Assembly: GCF_900156125.1 (NCBI RefSeq)
Contig: NZ_FTLX01000001.1
Location: 248,001 to 312,000, forward strand
DNA from: Domibacillus enclensis
Lineage (GTDB): Bacteria > Bacillota > Bacilli > Bacillales > Domibacillaceae
Reading direction: 5' to 3'
DNA length: 64,000 nucleotides
The number at the start of each line of letters is the position of its first letter. Positions within the stretch are counted from its first letter, which is position 1. Positions 62,761 to 64,000 of this stretch are shown piece after piece. The notes under the pieces were generated by a model that was not told the DNA's origin, did not search any database, and saw nothing but the letters and a program-made list of their open reading frames with translations. Made by a program: the position numbers and the translations under genes.

Positions 62761-63060
62761 ATGTCGAAGGAAATGGAAGAGTTTATCATACAAAGCTATC
62801 AAAAAGAAGAAAACATGATGATTTTAGTGTTTGCGCAGTGGTGTGTGAATCACGATCTTGATCCGGTTGATCTATACCAGAAAGCATATCCGGATCAAGT
62901 GGAGAACCAGGCACTGAGTGACGGTATCGCTCTTACGGTGCCGAAGGAGGAAGCAGGCGACGTGCCGGATGACACGCTGCTCGGCGTGCTTTCTTTGTTT
63001 GGGAATGAGGATTTGGCATTCGTGGTCACGCAGGAAATCGAAAAACGGAAACGTTCATAA
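62761..63060 (+). CDS. Small conserved protein, 99 aa (YxiS-like)
   Basis: MSKEMEEFIIQSYQKEENMM begins this soluble, mainly helical acidic protein with WCVNHDLDPVDLYQKAYPDQ. ATG after AAAAAGGTGTGAAAGAAC. It seems to be the homologue of B. subtilis YxiS (recalled from memory, no function known). Monocistronic with a downstream hairpin. Confidence 0.7.
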   Translation: MSKEMEEFIIQSYQKEENMMILVFAQWCVNHDLDPVDLYQKAYPDQVENQALSDGIALTVPKEEAGDVPDDTLLGVLSLFGNEDLAFVVTQEIEKRKRS

Positions 63061-63063
63061 AAA

Positions 63064-63097
63064 GACCCCTCTCTTCAAAAGCTGAAGAGAGGGGATC
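63064..63097 (+). terminator. Hairpin after the YxiS-like gene
   Basis: GACCCCTCTCTTC pairs almost perfectly with GAAGAGAGGGGATC; the T-run is weak. Confidence 0.65.
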
Positions 63098-63151
63098 TAT
63101 TGTTGTTGTGCCTTTCTCTTTTGCCACTGTACATGCAGCCACTTCAGGGGA

Positions 63152-63595
63152 TTATTGGCGCACAATGAGCATGTCCTGTTCGTCAAACATCCAATCTTCT
63201 CCGAAGGCTACCTCCCAGAAATAGCCGTTCGGGTCCTGGAAATAGCCGCTGTATCCACCCCAAAAAACAGTTTTCGGCTCTTTCACGATGGCGGCTCCTG
63301 CTTTTCGAGCCAGCGAAAACACGGCATCTACTTCTTCCTTTGATTTCCCGTTGTACGCAAGCGTTATGCCGCCAAAGCCCGTTCCGATGGATGGCGGCTC
63401 TTGGTCATTAATGTCTTTTACTAAACGGTCGAGTGGGAATAATGAAATTTTTGTGCCGGCATTATTGACAAAAATGACGTCCGGATTGGCTTCGTCGCCA
63501 TAGACCACAACGTCAAAGCCGAGCCCTTCCCGGTAAAACCGCAGTGATTCGACCATGTCTTTCACGCCAAGCGTAATTAAATTCAACCGGTTCAT
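63152..63595 (-). CDS. VOC-family protein (glyoxalase/bleomycin-resistance fold)
   Basis: 147 aa: LNLITLGVKDMVESLRFYRE (first module), GFGGITLAYNGKSKEEVDAV and the C-terminal YSGYFQDPNGYFWEVAF with the Glu ligand. ATG after AGGGAGATGAAAA. It probably is a metal-binding lyase or a binding protein. The substrate cannot be assigned. Confidence 0.87.
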   Translation of the reverse strand: MNRLNLITLGVKDMVESLRFYREGLGFDVVVYGDEANPDVIFVNNAGTKISLFPLDRLVKDINDQEPPSIGTGFGGITLAYNGKSKEEVDAVFSLARKAGAAIVKEPKTVFWGGYSGYFQDPNGYFWEVAFGEDWMFDEQDMLIVRQ

Positions 63596-63744
63596 TTTTT
63601 CATCTCCCTGTCTTATCGTCTACTTTTCTTTATCTAGTATTCTCTTTATGAGCTGAAAACCCTTCCCGATTCCAGAAGAGTATGAAACTTTTTCCTTTTT
63701 CCATTCGTAAAGGCTGATGAATGGTTAGAAAGGAGTGGAATTTG

Positions 63745-64000
63745 TTGAGTATGATCATGTGGTCGGTAGCAGGAGGAGTGTCGATTCTTGTCTTTTTTCT
63801 TGTCTTGTTTCAGGTCCATTTTCAGCGTGAAGTCAGTCAGTCAGGACCAGCGGATCTCGTTCAGTTTGTCTGCGACAATGAATCGAGCAAGCGGGCGGCA
63901 CTGTTTATTCGCTATAATGGCGAAGTAATCGCTTCGGTCAATCCCTCTGTCAGAATGCCTCTCGCCAGCACCGTAAAGATCATCGTTGCGATCGAATATG
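63745..64000 (+). CDS. Beta-lactamase-like serine hydrolase, 5' part
   Basis: TTG 63745, 9 nt after AAAGGAG; a second TTG at 63742 and an ATG at 63751 are in frame. One N-terminal span (SVAGGVSILVFFLVLFQV) follows, then the start of a class A beta-lactamase-related domain, with RMPLASTVKIIVAIEY holding the SxxK active site (Ser-Thr-Val-Lys). It runs off the right edge. Such proteins are membrane-anchored serine hydrolases, not necessarily resistance enzymes. Confidence 0.75.
   Translation, partial: MSMIMWSVAGGVSILVFFLVLFQVHFQREVSQSGPADLVQFVCDNESSKRAALFIRYNGEVIASVNPSVRMPLASTVKIIVAIEY

Noticed and set aside
63745-64000. A true beta-lactamase
   Set aside because: Only the SxxK region is in the window. 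The N-terminal membrane anchor and context fit the broader serine-hydrolase group.

Overview
The window comes from a spore-forming member of the Bacillaceae (Firmicutes). The evidence is a GerD-type germination lipoprotein, a YhcN-type sporulation lipoprotein remnant, an S-layer-homology cell-wall protein, YugN, IDEAL-domain and YfmM-like proteins, HemAT, strong AAGGAGG ribosome binding sites, frequent TTG/GTG starts, and recognisable sigma-A, sigma-B, sigma-D, Fnr, CcpA and CadC sites. Most of it has a mid-40s to high-40s G+C look; roughly 14.1-19.7 kb is clearly more A+T rich. I cannot name the species.

Layout. 0-6.8 kb is ordinary chromosome: the 3' part of katG, an LLM-class flavin monooxygenase, selO, yugN, sstT, gerD. 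6.9-19.8 kb is an accessory block. It is bounded by a short degenerate copy of the ackA 3' end (6925-7015) and by the real ackA (19817-21010), with a tyrosine-recombinase gene next to ackA, so it may be an element integrated at the ackA 3' end. It holds an inorganic-carbon cluster (MpsC-like protein, SbtA-type bicarbonate transporter, carbonic-anhydrase-like protein without zinc ligands), an ABC-F ATPase, a truncated sporulation lipoprotein, an IS1634-like insertion sequence with 18-bp ends that cut a small ATPase-like gene, three tyrosine-recombinase genes (one intact, one with an in-frame TGA, one only a tail), an XRE repressor with its operator, and a plasmid-like HTH protein. 19.8-27.2 kb carries ackA, HemAT, a diguanylate cyclase with a HAD phosphatase, and a chemoreceptor. 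27.4-40.9 kb carries a DoxX protein, Fnr-box-controlled nirBD, a DEAD-box helicase, an OYE reductase, an Rrf2 regulator, an MFS pump, a TetR-MATE pair sharing an operator, an alanine symporter and a sigma-B stress dehydrogenase. 41-54.7 kb has TVP38 and ZIP membrane proteins, an SLT/SH3/SLH wall protein, a GGDEF-EAL protein, a cadC-cadA pair in which cadA has an in-frame TAG, a UlaG-like hydrolase with a small zinc ribbon, a MerR regulator and two tandem CNNM/CorC transporters. 54.9-64 kb has an aminoglycoside-phosphotransferase-like kinase, an HNH/ATPase pair, a PAS-GGDEF-EAL protein, another chemoreceptor and the start of a beta-lactamase-like serine hydrolase.

The most unusual structures are not genes. 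Six intergenic arrays (27.24, 30.68, 40.92, 47.24, 49.91 and 54.80 kb) share one geometry: a 9-10 nt word repeated every 20-21 nt, reversing orientation once across a 16-17 nt step. Four use the word GGCGCAATT; the other two use different words with the same geometry. Second, the mpsC-like and sbtA-like genes each have a terminator-shaped hairpin with a T-run directly before the Shine-Dalgarno site. Third, both CNNM/CorC genes have a small hairpin between a strong SD and a TTG start; removing it leaves exactly 9 nt of spacing in both.

Three diguanylate-cyclase-type proteins and three methyl-accepting proteins suggest a motile, signalling-rich organism; nirBD under a perfect Fnr box suggests nitrite respiration or ammonification at low oxygen.
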